Of a stretch of 64,000 bases of DNA, positions 7,774 to 15,143 are shown one piece after another. The position numbers and the translations under genes were made by a program. The stretch lies in NCBI RefSeq assembly GCF_900187405.1, contig NZ_LT896716.1, positions 3,782,753 to 3,846,752 of the forward strand, in the 5' to 3' direction. This DNA is from Geobacter sp. DSM 9736 (GTDB lineage: Bacteria > Desulfobacterota > Desulfuromonadia > Geobacterales > Geobacteraceae). The stretch's first letter is position 1. Every line of letters starts with the position of its first letter. The notes beneath the pieces were generated by a model. It saw only the letters and a program-made list of their open reading frames with translations, was not told where the DNA came from and did no database searches.

Positions 7774-9840
7774 TCACCACGCTCCTGTCACCGGTACATC
7801 ACCGTGAATGCCGAAGCCGGTGACAACCGCACCCGCCCCTTCATCCCAGAAGCCATTCCCGTTCATGTCGAGGAACCAGGTGCCGCCGCGGATAACGCCG
7901 ATCTTGGTGGTTCCGCCGCCGTTCCAGTCGCCGGTCACCGGCACGTCATCCGGGTTGCCGAAGGTGTAGGCTGCATCGATGCCGTCGTCCCAGCTGCCGT
8001 TTCCATTCATGTCCAGAAACCAGGTGTTGCCACGCACGACGCCGATTCTGGTCGTGCCGGTCCCGGTCCAGTCGCCGGTTACGGGCTTGTCGCCGGGGAT
8101 GCCGAAATAACGGGAGGCATCCTGAATGTCCCACGTGCCGTTGCCGTTCATGTCCAGGTACCACGCGCCGTTCCTGAAGACACCGATCTTTGTGGCCGAT
8201 CCGCCGTTCCATTTTCCGGTGACGGGGATGTCGGTGGGGATACCGAAGGAGTAGGCGTCGTCGATGCCGTCCTCCCACGCGCCGTTGCCGTTCATGTCGA
8301 GGTACCAGGCGCCGCTTCGGAAGACGCCGATCTGTGTGCCGGCGCCGGTCCAGCTTCCGGCGACGGGAATGTCTCCAGGGTTTCCGAACGAGAAGGATGA
8401 GTCAGCTCCGGCGTCCCATGTACGGGTTCCGTTCAGGTCAAGATGCCATCGACCTCCCCGGAAAACCCCGATCCGGTCGTTGGCGCGCAATCGGTTGTAG
8501 GCGGCGGGGACGTTCAGGCTACCGTATCCGTAGGCATTGTCGGGGCCGAAGACGCCGACATCGCCGGCGGAATCTCGAAAAGCGGCTTCTATCACTGATG
8601 CGTCGAGATCGGGAAACGCCTGAATGAGGAGAGCCATGGCTCCTGCGGCATGTGGGGCGGCGAAGGATGTGCCGGAAACGGTGGCGTAGGCTCCGGGTAT
8701 GCCGAAGTCAAGGTCTGTGGTGAGGATGTCCACTCCCGGTGCGACGACCACCGGCGAAATGCCGCCGCCGCATGCAGACGGGCCCCGGCTGCTGAAGCTC
8801 GCGACCGTGCCGGTGCTGTCGACGGCTCCGACCGAGAAGGCGGAGGAATAATCGGCGGGGCTGACGATGGTTGATGGAAATGGTCCGTCATTGCCCGCGG
8901 CGAAGGTCATGGCGATTCCGGCTGCCTTCAGGATTTCTATGTCCGGATGAAACTCCGTAATGCAGCCGTAGGTGTTTTCGATCCCCCAGGAGTTGTTGAC
9001 CACATCGGGAGCATCGTCGGTGTCTGGGTTGCCGTCCGGGTCGAGCAGCCATTGGAAACCGCGATGCACGGAGCTGTAGGAGGCGGCGCCGGCGTCGTTG
9101 AAGATCTTGACAGCTATCCACCTGGCGCCGGGAGCGACGCCGATGGAGCTTCCTCCCGCGTCTCCCCCCACCATGATCCCCATGGTCTTTGTCCCATGGC
9201 CGTCCCGATCGGCGGGGGAGTCGTGCTCCTGGTTCGGGTCGAACCAGCTGTTGGTGCCGCCGCGCCATCTGTCCCGCAAGTCCGGATGTGATGCATCCAC
9301 CCCCGAATCCATGTTGGCAACTACGACACCCTCGCCGGTATAGCCGAGATTCCACAGTTCGGGCGCTCCGACCGCCGCGATGTTCCATTCGGGAGATGCG
9401 GGATTGCTGTAGACCGTCTTCGGCATGGGGATCGAGGCATCGAGGATTATGCTTTCCACCTGGGGGAGCTGTGCGAGTTCCTGAATTAACTGGGCATTCG
9501 CGGTGAGTGCGACTCCGTTGACGAGCCAGAGTGGGCGGACCTTTCTTATCTTCTTCTTGTCCAGGAAGTTCCGTATCTCTCGCTGAGATGCGTCCGCAAC
9601 CCTCCTGAGAGCTCTGATGATCTTCGACCGGCGTGTACGCTTGTCTCGGTCACGGATGCTGTCTACCCGGGCCTTCCCCGTTGCCCTGACGATGATGGGA
9701 AATTCATGCTGCGATCCGGTTTCCATGACCTCCACGACCCGGGGGTCCAGATTGCCCGCTCCGGCAGGGCCGACTCCCGCCATGCAGAAGAGAATGACGA
9801 GGGGAAAGAATATTGGGTAGCGCTTTATCCTTCTCTTCAC
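7774..9840 (-). CDS. Subtilisin-family (S8) secreted serine protease with five-repeat C-terminal cassette
   Basis: A 688-residue exported protease. The GTG start at 9840 follows GGGGGAG and leads into a signal peptide (hydrophobic run FFPLVILFCMAGVGPAGAG). An inhibitor-I9-like propeptide spans about residues 35-140. The catalytic triad is visible: Asp in NMDSGVDASHPDL (about 175), His in DGHGTKTMGI (about 213) and Ser in SGTSFAAPHAAGAM (about 393), plus the oxyanion Asn in FAAGNDGP (about 317). Residues about 455-688 are the five-repeat cassette, ending PVTGAW. It lies between the HAF genes and a lipoprotein gene in the leftward cluster. A role in maturing or turning over the co-encoded surface proteins is plausible but inferred; specificity cannot be read from the sequence. 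Confidence 0.92.
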   Translation of the reverse strand: MKRRIKRYPIFFPLVILFCMAGVGPAGAGNLDPRVVEVMETGSQHEFPIIVRATGKARVDSIRDRDKRTRRSKIIRALRRVADASQREIRNFLDKKKIRKVRPLWLVNGVALTANAQLIQELAQLPQVESIILDASIPMPKTVYSNPASPEWNIAAVGAPELWNLGYTGEGVVVANMDSGVDASHPDLRDRWRGGTNSWFDPNQEHDSPADRDGHGTKTMGIMVGGDAGGSSIGVAPGARWIAVKIFNDAGAASYSSVHRGFQWLLDPDGNPDTDDAPDVVNNSWGIENTYGCITEFHPDIEILKAAGIAMTFAAGNDGPFPSTIVSPADYSSAFSVGAVDSTGTVASFSSRGPSACGGGISPVVVAPGVDILTTDLDFGIPGAYATVSGTSFAAPHAAGAMALLIQAFPDLDASVIEAAFRDSAGDVGVFGPDNAYGYGSLNVPAAYNRLRANDRIGVFRGGRWHLDLNGTRTWDAGADSSFSFGNPGDIPVAGSWTGAGTQIGVFRSGAWYLDMNGNGAWEDGIDDAYSFGIPTDIPVTGKWNGGSATKIGVFRNGAWYLDMNGNGTWDIQDASRYFGIPGDKPVTGDWTGTGTTRIGVVRGNTWFLDMNGNGSWDDGIDAAYTFGNPDDVPVTGDWNGGGTTKIGVIRGGTWFLDMNGNGFWDEGAGAVVTGFGIHGDVPVTGAW

Positions 9841-9870
9841 AACATTCTCCCCCCGGAAGTGTTGCGGCGG

Positions 9871-10323
9871 CTACTGCACGGTGATGTTCTCCGCCCTGAA
9901 GTCGCCGATGACCACCGAGACCTTGTTCCCCTTCTTCACGTAGCCTCCGGGGTTGGCGAACATGACGAAATAGTTGCGTTCTGGTTGGGGAGGGCGGGTG
10001 CTTCGCAGGGCGCCGACCTTCGGGGGCTCCGGAACGGCGAAGACGGCGCCGGTGGCCTCATCCACGAGGTAGGGTTTAAGCTTCCTGTCGAAGAGGGGCT
10101 TCGCTTTCTCCGGGTCGAGCACCCGGTAGCGGAAGTCGAGCATGTAGCCCCCCGCCGACTGCTTGAGGCTCAGCACTTTTACTCCCCACTTTTCCTCGAT
10201 GGATGATTCCTGCCGTGAGAGATCCGAGGAGGGAGGGGGGGCGGGTCGCGTCGTGGCGCAGCCCGTTGCCGAAGCGATGCATAATGCGAAGATGGAAATG
10301 GAAACGAACGATCTGTAAAACAT
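9871..10323 (-). CDS. Putative lipoprotein of unknown function
   Basis: A 150-residue protein whose N-terminus (MFYRSFVSISIFALCIASATGC) is a lipoprotein signal with Cys near residue 22. Gly follows Thr before the Cys (ATGC), which fits the lipobox loosely. GGAGAGG precedes the ATG. After a Pro-rich linker comes a mixed alpha/beta region containing EKWGVKVLSLKQSAGGYMLD and RNYFVMFANPGGYVKKGNKV, without a motif I can assign. It ends 30 bp before the protease start and is probably co-transcribed with it. It could be an envelope partner of the exported proteins; this is inference from position only. Confidence 0.75.
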   Translation of the reverse strand: MFYRSFVSISIFALCIASATGCATTRPAPPPSSDLSRQESSIEEKWGVKVLSLKQSAGGYMLDFRYRVLDPEKAKPLFDRKLKPYLVDEATGAVFAVPEPPKVGALRSTRPPQPERNYFVMFANPGGYVKKGNKVSVVIGDFRAENITVQ

Positions 10324-10410
10324 TCTTCAACCTCTCCTTGTCATGGCGGCAGAGGCGCGCGCTGAGCACGCGCCTCTGCCGGTTCGTTCAGGTCCAGGCG
10401 TTGAAAAGCC

Positions 10411-10528
10411 AGGTTGTTCAAAAACAGTCAGATCGTCGCACCCGCAGGAGCGACCGCGGAGGCATAGCAGCGCTACGCCGCACAAGGGAGCGACGAGACG
10501 GGGCGAGATGGCCGTTTTTCAATAACCT
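10411..10528 (-). repeat. ~120-bp structured 3-prime repeat, copy 1
   Basis: Bounded by AGGTTGTTCAAAAAC at one end and GTTTTTCAATAACC at the other, with an inner palindrome centred on GCGGAGGCATAGCAGCGCTACGCCGC. It starts 7 bp after the stop of the gene at 10536-12269. Read on that gene's strand it has the same orientation as the copies at 13758, 28291 and 28613. It probably folds into a long hairpin with an internal arm and may act as a transcription terminator. Confidence 0.8.
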
Positions 10529-10535
10529 GTCCCAG

Positions 10536-12269
10536 CTACCAGCGGCCGGCTACAGGAACGTCCGTCGGTATGCCGAATTCGGGAAACACGCCGTCGATCC
10601 CATCGTCCCAGGCGCCATTGCCGTTCAGGTCGAGAAACCAGGTGCTGCCGCGCACGACCCCGATCCTGGTGACGCCGGTGCCGGTCCAGTCGCCAGTGAC
10701 GGGTTTGTCTGACGGAATGCCAAAGGAATAGACGCCATCGACTCCCTCATCCCAATAACCATTGCCGTTCAGGTCGAGAAACCAGGTATTCCCGCGGATT
10801 ACGCCGATGTAGGTAGTTCCGCTGCCGGTCCAGTCGCCGGTAACCGGTTTATCGCCCGGATTACCGAACTGGGTGATAAAATCCGTTCCATCCTCCCAGA
10901 TTCCGTTGCCGTTCGTATCGAGAAGCCATTGTCCGGAGCGAAACACCCCTATCCTTGCCGTTCCTGCTCCGGTCCAGTCCCCGGCGACGGGAATGTCTCC
11001 TGTAGTCCCGAACGTATAGGCTGCATCGATTCCGGGGTCCCATTGCCTGTTACCGTTCACGTCAAGAAACCATTGATTTCCTCCCCGAACGATGCCGACT
11101 TTTTTGGTTCCGCTGCCGTTCCAGTCCCCGATGACTGGCTGGTCTCCTGTCAGACCGAACCAGAAACCGGTATCGCCTGCATCCCAAGCCCCGTTGCCGT
11201 TCACGTCAATGAACCACTCGCCGTTGCGGAATACGCCTATGGACTCGGCCGATTCCGGGGGCACAACGAGAGAGGCGATCAACCCGCCGGGATAACTTGC
11301 CCCGTTTGTCAATGAGAGCTTGCGGTCATACAGCGGATAGGTTCCGTAACGGGAGGATGTCATGAGAGCATCGCTGGTTTTTGCCGGAGGGAGAAGCACC
11401 GAATAACCTTTTCGGACATGGCCGTACGGACTGCCGTCCTCGGCGATTACCGACAGGTTAAGCCCCTGTACGAGCGGCACGTGTGTCTTGAGGCCAGCGT
11501 TCAGGAATCGCAACAGGGTCGTCTGACCTGGAATCCCAGCCGGTATCGGCGCATTCCCCGGATACGGCTGACCGTTTATCAAAAAATATTTCGGTTCATA
11601 GTCGATAGTACTGGTAATGCCCGCTGGTGGCTCCGTGCCGTATGTGCCGGCGGCTACGTGTCCGTGAAGCACCGGATCGATTTCGCTGAATACCAGGAGT
11701 GCTTCGGCATCAAAGGCACTGGCCGGCCCGTAGGCTTGGCCGGCCGCGGCGTTTTTGATGACAGCGCCGTACAGTCCCATCTGAACCTGGACGGCCGGAT
11801 GTGTGCCACTTTGGTAGAGGTAGGTGCCGGGCCTGAGACTGGGCCATGAATAGGTGTTGGTCGTACTGTTATCGGGTGGTGTCTCTGTAGTAAAGGACTT
11901 CACCCGTTGACGGCCTTCCCCGTCGGTAAACTTTACGGGAGCCATCGTGGCTCTTTGCCCGGGAATCACTATGGAAACAGGCTCGACCAAAGGCCCGGTC
12001 AATGCGTTCCTCAGATGAACCGTGAGGGCGGCATCGGTCGGCGGCACGGACAGCACCGGCCCCGGAGACGTTGGAGCGCCGCAACTGCTGTAGGTGCCGT
12101 CGGTGCACTGGGCGAAGCCCCACATGGTAACAACCGAGCTGTCCGGCATGGTCTTGGTGAATGTCTGCGCCCGTAACCAGTACTCGGCGCCAATTGAAAT
12201 CCCGCTTGATCCCAGCAAGGCGGCCACTCCCAAAAGGAAAGCCGGGACGGTCTTTTTCAGAGTGTTCAT
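10536..12269 (-). CDS. Cupredoxin-fold protein without copper ligands, with five-repeat C-terminal cassette
   Basis: A 577-residue exported protein. Start 12269 is preferred over the ATG two codons upstream because GGAGG lies 7 nt before it. A signal peptide ends near GISIGA/EY. Residues about 30-335 resemble two multicopper-oxidase cupredoxin domains (SPGPVLSVPPTDAALTVHLR; TYLYQSGTHPAVQVQMGLYG). The positions that normally hold HxHG and HxH copper ligands read VSIVIPG and YQSGTHP, so no trinuclear or type-1 site is evident. Residues about 340-577 are the five-repeat cassette, ending PVAGRW. It lies directly downstream of two ligand-bearing cupredoxin genes. It is likely a non-catalytic structural or partner subunit. 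Confidence 0.75.
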   Translation of the reverse strand: MNTLKKTVPAFLLGVAALLGSSGISIGAEYWLRAQTFTKTMPDSSVVTMWGFAQCTDGTYSSCGAPTSPGPVLSVPPTDAALTVHLRNALTGPLVEPVSIVIPGQRATMAPVKFTDGEGRQRVKSFTTETPPDNSTTNTYSWPSLRPGTYLYQSGTHPAVQVQMGLYGAVIKNAAAGQAYGPASAFDAEALLVFSEIDPVLHGHVAAGTYGTEPPAGITSTIDYEPKYFLINGQPYPGNAPIPAGIPGQTTLLRFLNAGLKTHVPLVQGLNLSVIAEDGSPYGHVRKGYSVLLPPAKTSDALMTSSRYGTYPLYDRKLSLTNGASYPGGLIASLVVPPESAESIGVFRNGEWFIDVNGNGAWDAGDTGFWFGLTGDQPVIGDWNGSGTKKVGIVRGGNQWFLDVNGNRQWDPGIDAAYTFGTTGDIPVAGDWTGAGTARIGVFRSGQWLLDTNGNGIWEDGTDFITQFGNPGDKPVTGDWTGSGTTYIGVIRGNTWFLDLNGNGYWDEGVDGVYSFGIPSDKPVTGDWTGTGVTRIGVVRGSTWFLDLNGNGAWDDGIDGVFPEFGIPTDVPVAGRW

Positions 12270-12352
12270 TGTCATTCCTCCTCACATTGGCACTTTGTCG
12301 CCCACTTTCAGGGACGGCGACGAATGGCTGTTTTCCAATGATTTGAAACCAA

Positions 12353-12371
12353 GGTTGTTTTTTCAACAACC
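12353..12371 (-). terminator. Short GGTTGTT/AACAACC hairpin after the second oxidase gene
   Basis: A perfect 7-bp stem (GGTTGTT / AACAACC) with a 5-nt loop lies 1 bp past the stop of the gene at 12373-13728. These are exactly the outer ends of the ~120-bp repeat with the middle missing, so it looks like a collapsed copy. A decayed half-copy may lie just beyond (about 12311-12340). Confidence 0.5.
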
Positions 12372-12372
12372 G

Positions 12373-13728
12373 CTAGTGCCCCATTAACATTACCCCTGGA
12401 GCCTCCACCACCATCATCGTCATCAGCCCGCCGGGAAAGATGTCGTTGTTGGTAATTTCCTTTTCCGCATGGGAATGCAACATGAAGAAAAAGCCGCCGT
12501 TCGGATTGAACCCACCCTGCCCCGGAGGGAGAGCGCCAAGCGCGCCGAGGAACGGGCTGCCGCCCCAGTGCTGGCCGAAGGTCAGTTCCTTTACATCCGG
12601 AAGTTCCACAGGGAAAGGTTTTCCATGATCGGGGCAGTACTCATGGGTGGCATCGTCGAAATTGTCGCCGTCCGTATCGTTGCATGTGGCGTCATGGCAG
12701 TGCATCGCCATCGCCATGCCGTCGGCCATGCCGTCGTTATCGGCATCCGTACAGTTGGTGTTGATCGGGCCATAGACGTCCCACCCCAGCTTCTCGCCCG
12801 TCCAGGTGAAGATTGCATCGGCAGTCTGTCCGGGTACCACGGTAGTGGTGAAAGCCCACTCGGCAAGATCAGCTCCTGCACCTGTCGAGAGAAGCCGCCC
12901 GTCTCTTGCGATGACCCTGTGGTGATTACCGTGGGTATGAAGGGGATGCAGGTCCCGTCCCGCTCCGATCATCCGCATCAGAGCCTTCTCGCCGGGGTGC
13001 GTCATCGGCATGCAGTTGTACGGCTGATGAGGCAGCAGCGGGTCGTAAGCCATGCTCATCGTATCCGGCGACGTACGGCCGTTGATGAACCAGTACACTG
13101 GAAAAAAAGTCGAGGTGTCGACCTCGGCCATTCTCCCGGCGGCAACCATTTCGTGGATCCGGGGATCCATTTCGGTAAGGAGGAACAAGTATTCCTGGTC
13201 ATAAGCGCTGCTCGGGTCGTTGTAGGCAATCCTGTTCATGTGCTCGTCGAACCCGGTGGGCCGCACGATCAACGCGCCGACCAGCCCCATCTCGATCTGA
13301 AGGTCCGAATTGGTTCCACTGTAATAGGTATAGGTTCCTGCTTCGGAAGCGGTAAACCGATACGTCACCTTTCCCCCTCCGGCGGCAGCCTCACGGGTAA
13401 GGACGCCGGGAACGCCACCCGATGCCACTACGCCGCTTTGACCGGGGAAGACGGCGGAGACGGGAACGGACAGGGTGTTGGTCAGAGTGACCGTTACCGT
13501 ATCACCCTGATTCACAATCAAGGTCGGTCCGGGATATTGCATGAGGCCATCGCCGTTGGCGTAGCCCCACATCAGATAATTGCCCCCTTCGCCGGTGCTG
13601 ATGTAGCCGGACTTGGCGGTAAGATTGAATGTGGGCCCGGTTATCCCGTCGACGGTGGCCAGTGCGGGAAAGCAGGCGCACAGAACCACCAGGGCGGATA
13701 GCAGTAATATGTGCATAATTTTTTTCAT
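12373..13728 (-). CDS. Multicopper-oxidase-like protein with only C-terminal-domain copper ligands
   Basis: A 451-residue exported cupredoxin protein starting MKKIMHILLLSALVVLCACF after TAGGGGGTAACT. The second domain has LHPLHTHGNHH (about residues 256-266), the HPxHxHG trinuclear motif. Near the C-terminus LHSHAEKEITNN (about 417-428) sits where oxidases have HCHxxxH; Ser replaces the type-1 Cys. The first domain lacks both HxH motifs (AVFPGQS and YTYYSGTNSDLQIEMG). An insertion at about 318-362 carries Asp/Asn-rich calcium-type loops (DADNDGMADG, NDTDGDNFDD). Alone it should not hold a complete copper cluster. The adjacent upstream gene has the opposite pattern. There is no five-repeat cassette. 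Confidence 0.82.
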   Translation of the reverse strand: MKKIMHILLLSALVVLCACFPALATVDGITGPTFNLTAKSGYISTGEGGNYLMWGYANGDGLMQYPGPTLIVNQGDTVTVTLTNTLSVPVSAVFPGQSGVVASGGVPGVLTREAAAGGGKVTYRFTASEAGTYTYYSGTNSDLQIEMGLVGALIVRPTGFDEHMNRIAYNDPSSAYDQEYLFLLTEMDPRIHEMVAAGRMAEVDTSTFFPVYWFINGRTSPDTMSMAYDPLLPHQPYNCMPMTHPGEKALMRMIGAGRDLHPLHTHGNHHRVIARDGRLLSTGAGADLAEWAFTTTVVPGQTADAIFTWTGEKLGWDVYGPINTNCTDADNDGMADGMAMAMHCHDATCNDTDGDNFDDATHEYCPDHGKPFPVELPDVKELTFGQHWGGSPFLGALGALPPGQGGFNPNGGFFFMLHSHAEKEITNNDIFPGGLMTMMVVEAPGVMLMGH

Positions 13729-13757
13729 AGTTACCCCCTAAAAAGTGCTCTGCCAAA

Positions 13758-13880
13758 AGGTTGTTCAAAAACATTCAGATCGTCGCACCCGCAGGAGTGC
13801 ACGCGGAGGCGTAGCAGCGCTACGCCGCACAAGCAAACGACGAAGACGGCGGCGAGATCGACCGTTTTTTCAACAACCGC
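13758..13880 (-). repeat. ~120-bp structured 3-prime repeat, copy 2
   Basis: Same element as at 10411-10528: outer arms AGGTTGTTCAAAAAC and TTTTTTCAACAACC, inner palindrome GGAGGCGTAGCAGCGCTACGCC. It begins 2 bp after the stop of the gene at 13882-15057 and has the same orientation relative to that gene as the other copies. Confidence 0.8.
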
Positions 13881-13881
13881 C

Positions 13882-15057
13882 TTAGAGAAGTTCGATTTCC
13901 GTCATCATTCCGCCATAATCCTCCTCATTGTTGCTCAGATTATGGATGTCGGTGGCGTACAGGAAGTATGTCCCCGGTGCGATCCCTGCTGTATCGAGAA
14001 TGACGTCGCAAGCCTGACCTCCGCCAAGGGTGACGGAATTGGTCGTGTAGGAAAGATTCTCGCCGGCCGTGCTGCGCAAAATACGCGCGTCTTTACCGAC
14101 GACCTTCATCGGAATACCAAGAACGGACAAGGTATAGAAATCAACCGTCGCCAGGCTGGAGAGGCGCAGCAGTATCTTCTGGCCCCGCACCGCGGTTATT
14201 TTCGACGAAACCCTCTGCGAAACCTTGCCGCCGTTTTCCGCAGGCGCAGGCAGCGGGGCCGGGTTTACCGTGTCAGGGTACCCACGGCCGTTCAGCATGG
14301 GATAATTGTCTTTCATCATGGCGAACGGAAGCGGCTGAACGGCGATGTGCTTGTCATGGAAATTGGAATCGAAACCATGGATCTGGATGGGAAAGTCTAC
14401 GTCGTAGCAGGTTGAGCCGTCTCCGTCGTTATAGGCATACTTACGTGAGGCGCACCCGCCGACCAATGTGCCGTCCTGCAGCGGCGTAACGTACAGGTTG
14501 CCCAGCATACCCATCTGCATGTGCTCGGTTGCTTCCACGTGACAGTGATACAGGTAGGTGCCCGGTTCAGGGGCGCGGTAATAGTAGGTCAGGCTGGACC
14601 CCATATTGATGGCTATGGAGCCCATCGGTTCGCCGTCGAATACGGGAGCCGCGTTGGCAAAACCGTGCCAGTGGACCGTATGTGGATCGAACAGGTCCGG
14701 ACGCATCATCATCCCCACATTGGTAAGCGTCAGGTAGACAATGTTCCCCTCCCGGACCTTGATTGTAGGCGCGGGAAATTCCCCAGCCAGCATGCCATGC
14801 ATCATGACCATGTCTTCCGGCAATCCGGTAACGTTCGAGAAACCGAACATGTACTGTGGATGTCCGTCCGCCATGGTTATGAAACCGTCCCCCGCCGCCA
14901 GATGGATGCAATCCGTATTGGGAGGCCGTACCTCGGACCCGGTCCACTGGGCGTCTCCGTTGGTATCCCCCGGGCACTGGACTTTGACCGATGCATGGGA
15001 CACGGAGTAGAGCAGCATGGATATGAAAAGAAATATGTTGATGACCTTGAATCGCAT
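13882..15057 (-). CDS. Two-domain multicopper-oxidase-like protein with only N-terminal-domain copper ligands
   Basis: A 391-residue exported protein with signal peptide MRFKVINIFLFISMLLYSVS, preceded by AGAGGTG. Domain 1 has HTVHWHGF (about residues 125-132) and YHCHVEATEHMQMGM (about 168-183). These supply two trinuclear His pairs plus type-1 Cys, His and Met, as in two-domain oxidases whose type-1 copper is in the first domain. Domain 2 (about 200-391) lacks the expected HPxHxHG and HxH; the C-terminal region reads ATDIHNLSNNEEDYGG. A mature trinuclear centre would need ligands from another chain. The next gene downstream encodes the missing half-set. No five-repeat cassette is present. 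Export and cupredoxin fold are secure; activity is uncertain. Confidence 0.85.
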   Translation of the reverse strand: MRFKVINIFLFISMLLYSVSHASVKVQCPGDTNGDAQWTGSEVRPPNTDCIHLAAGDGFITMADGHPQYMFGFSNVTGLPEDMVMMHGMLAGEFPAPTIKVREGNIVYLTLTNVGMMMRPDLFDPHTVHWHGFANAAPVFDGEPMGSIAINMGSSLTYYYRAPEPGTYLYHCHVEATEHMQMGMLGNLYVTPLQDGTLVGGCASRKYAYNDGDGSTCYDVDFPIQIHGFDSNFHDKHIAVQPLPFAMMKDNYPMLNGRGYPDTVNPAPLPAPAENGGKVSQRVSSKITAVRGQKILLRLSSLATVDFYTLSVLGIPMKVVGKDARILRSTAGENLSYTTNSVTLGGGQACDVILDTAGIAPGTYFLYATDIHNLSNNEEDYGGMMTEIELL

Positions 15058-15143
15058 AAGGCACCTCTTTCGTTATAGTAAGGACCGCTATGCCAGGATG
15101 ACGCAGGCGACCGACTGACCGGCCGCTTGCGCCTGATTAATCA

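Noticed and set aside
12469-13701. 410-codon plus-strand open frame opposite the second oxidase gene
   Set aside because: It lies wholly antisense to a clear cupredoxin gene with a signal peptide and copper motif, has no ribosome site, and reads as low-complexity sequence.
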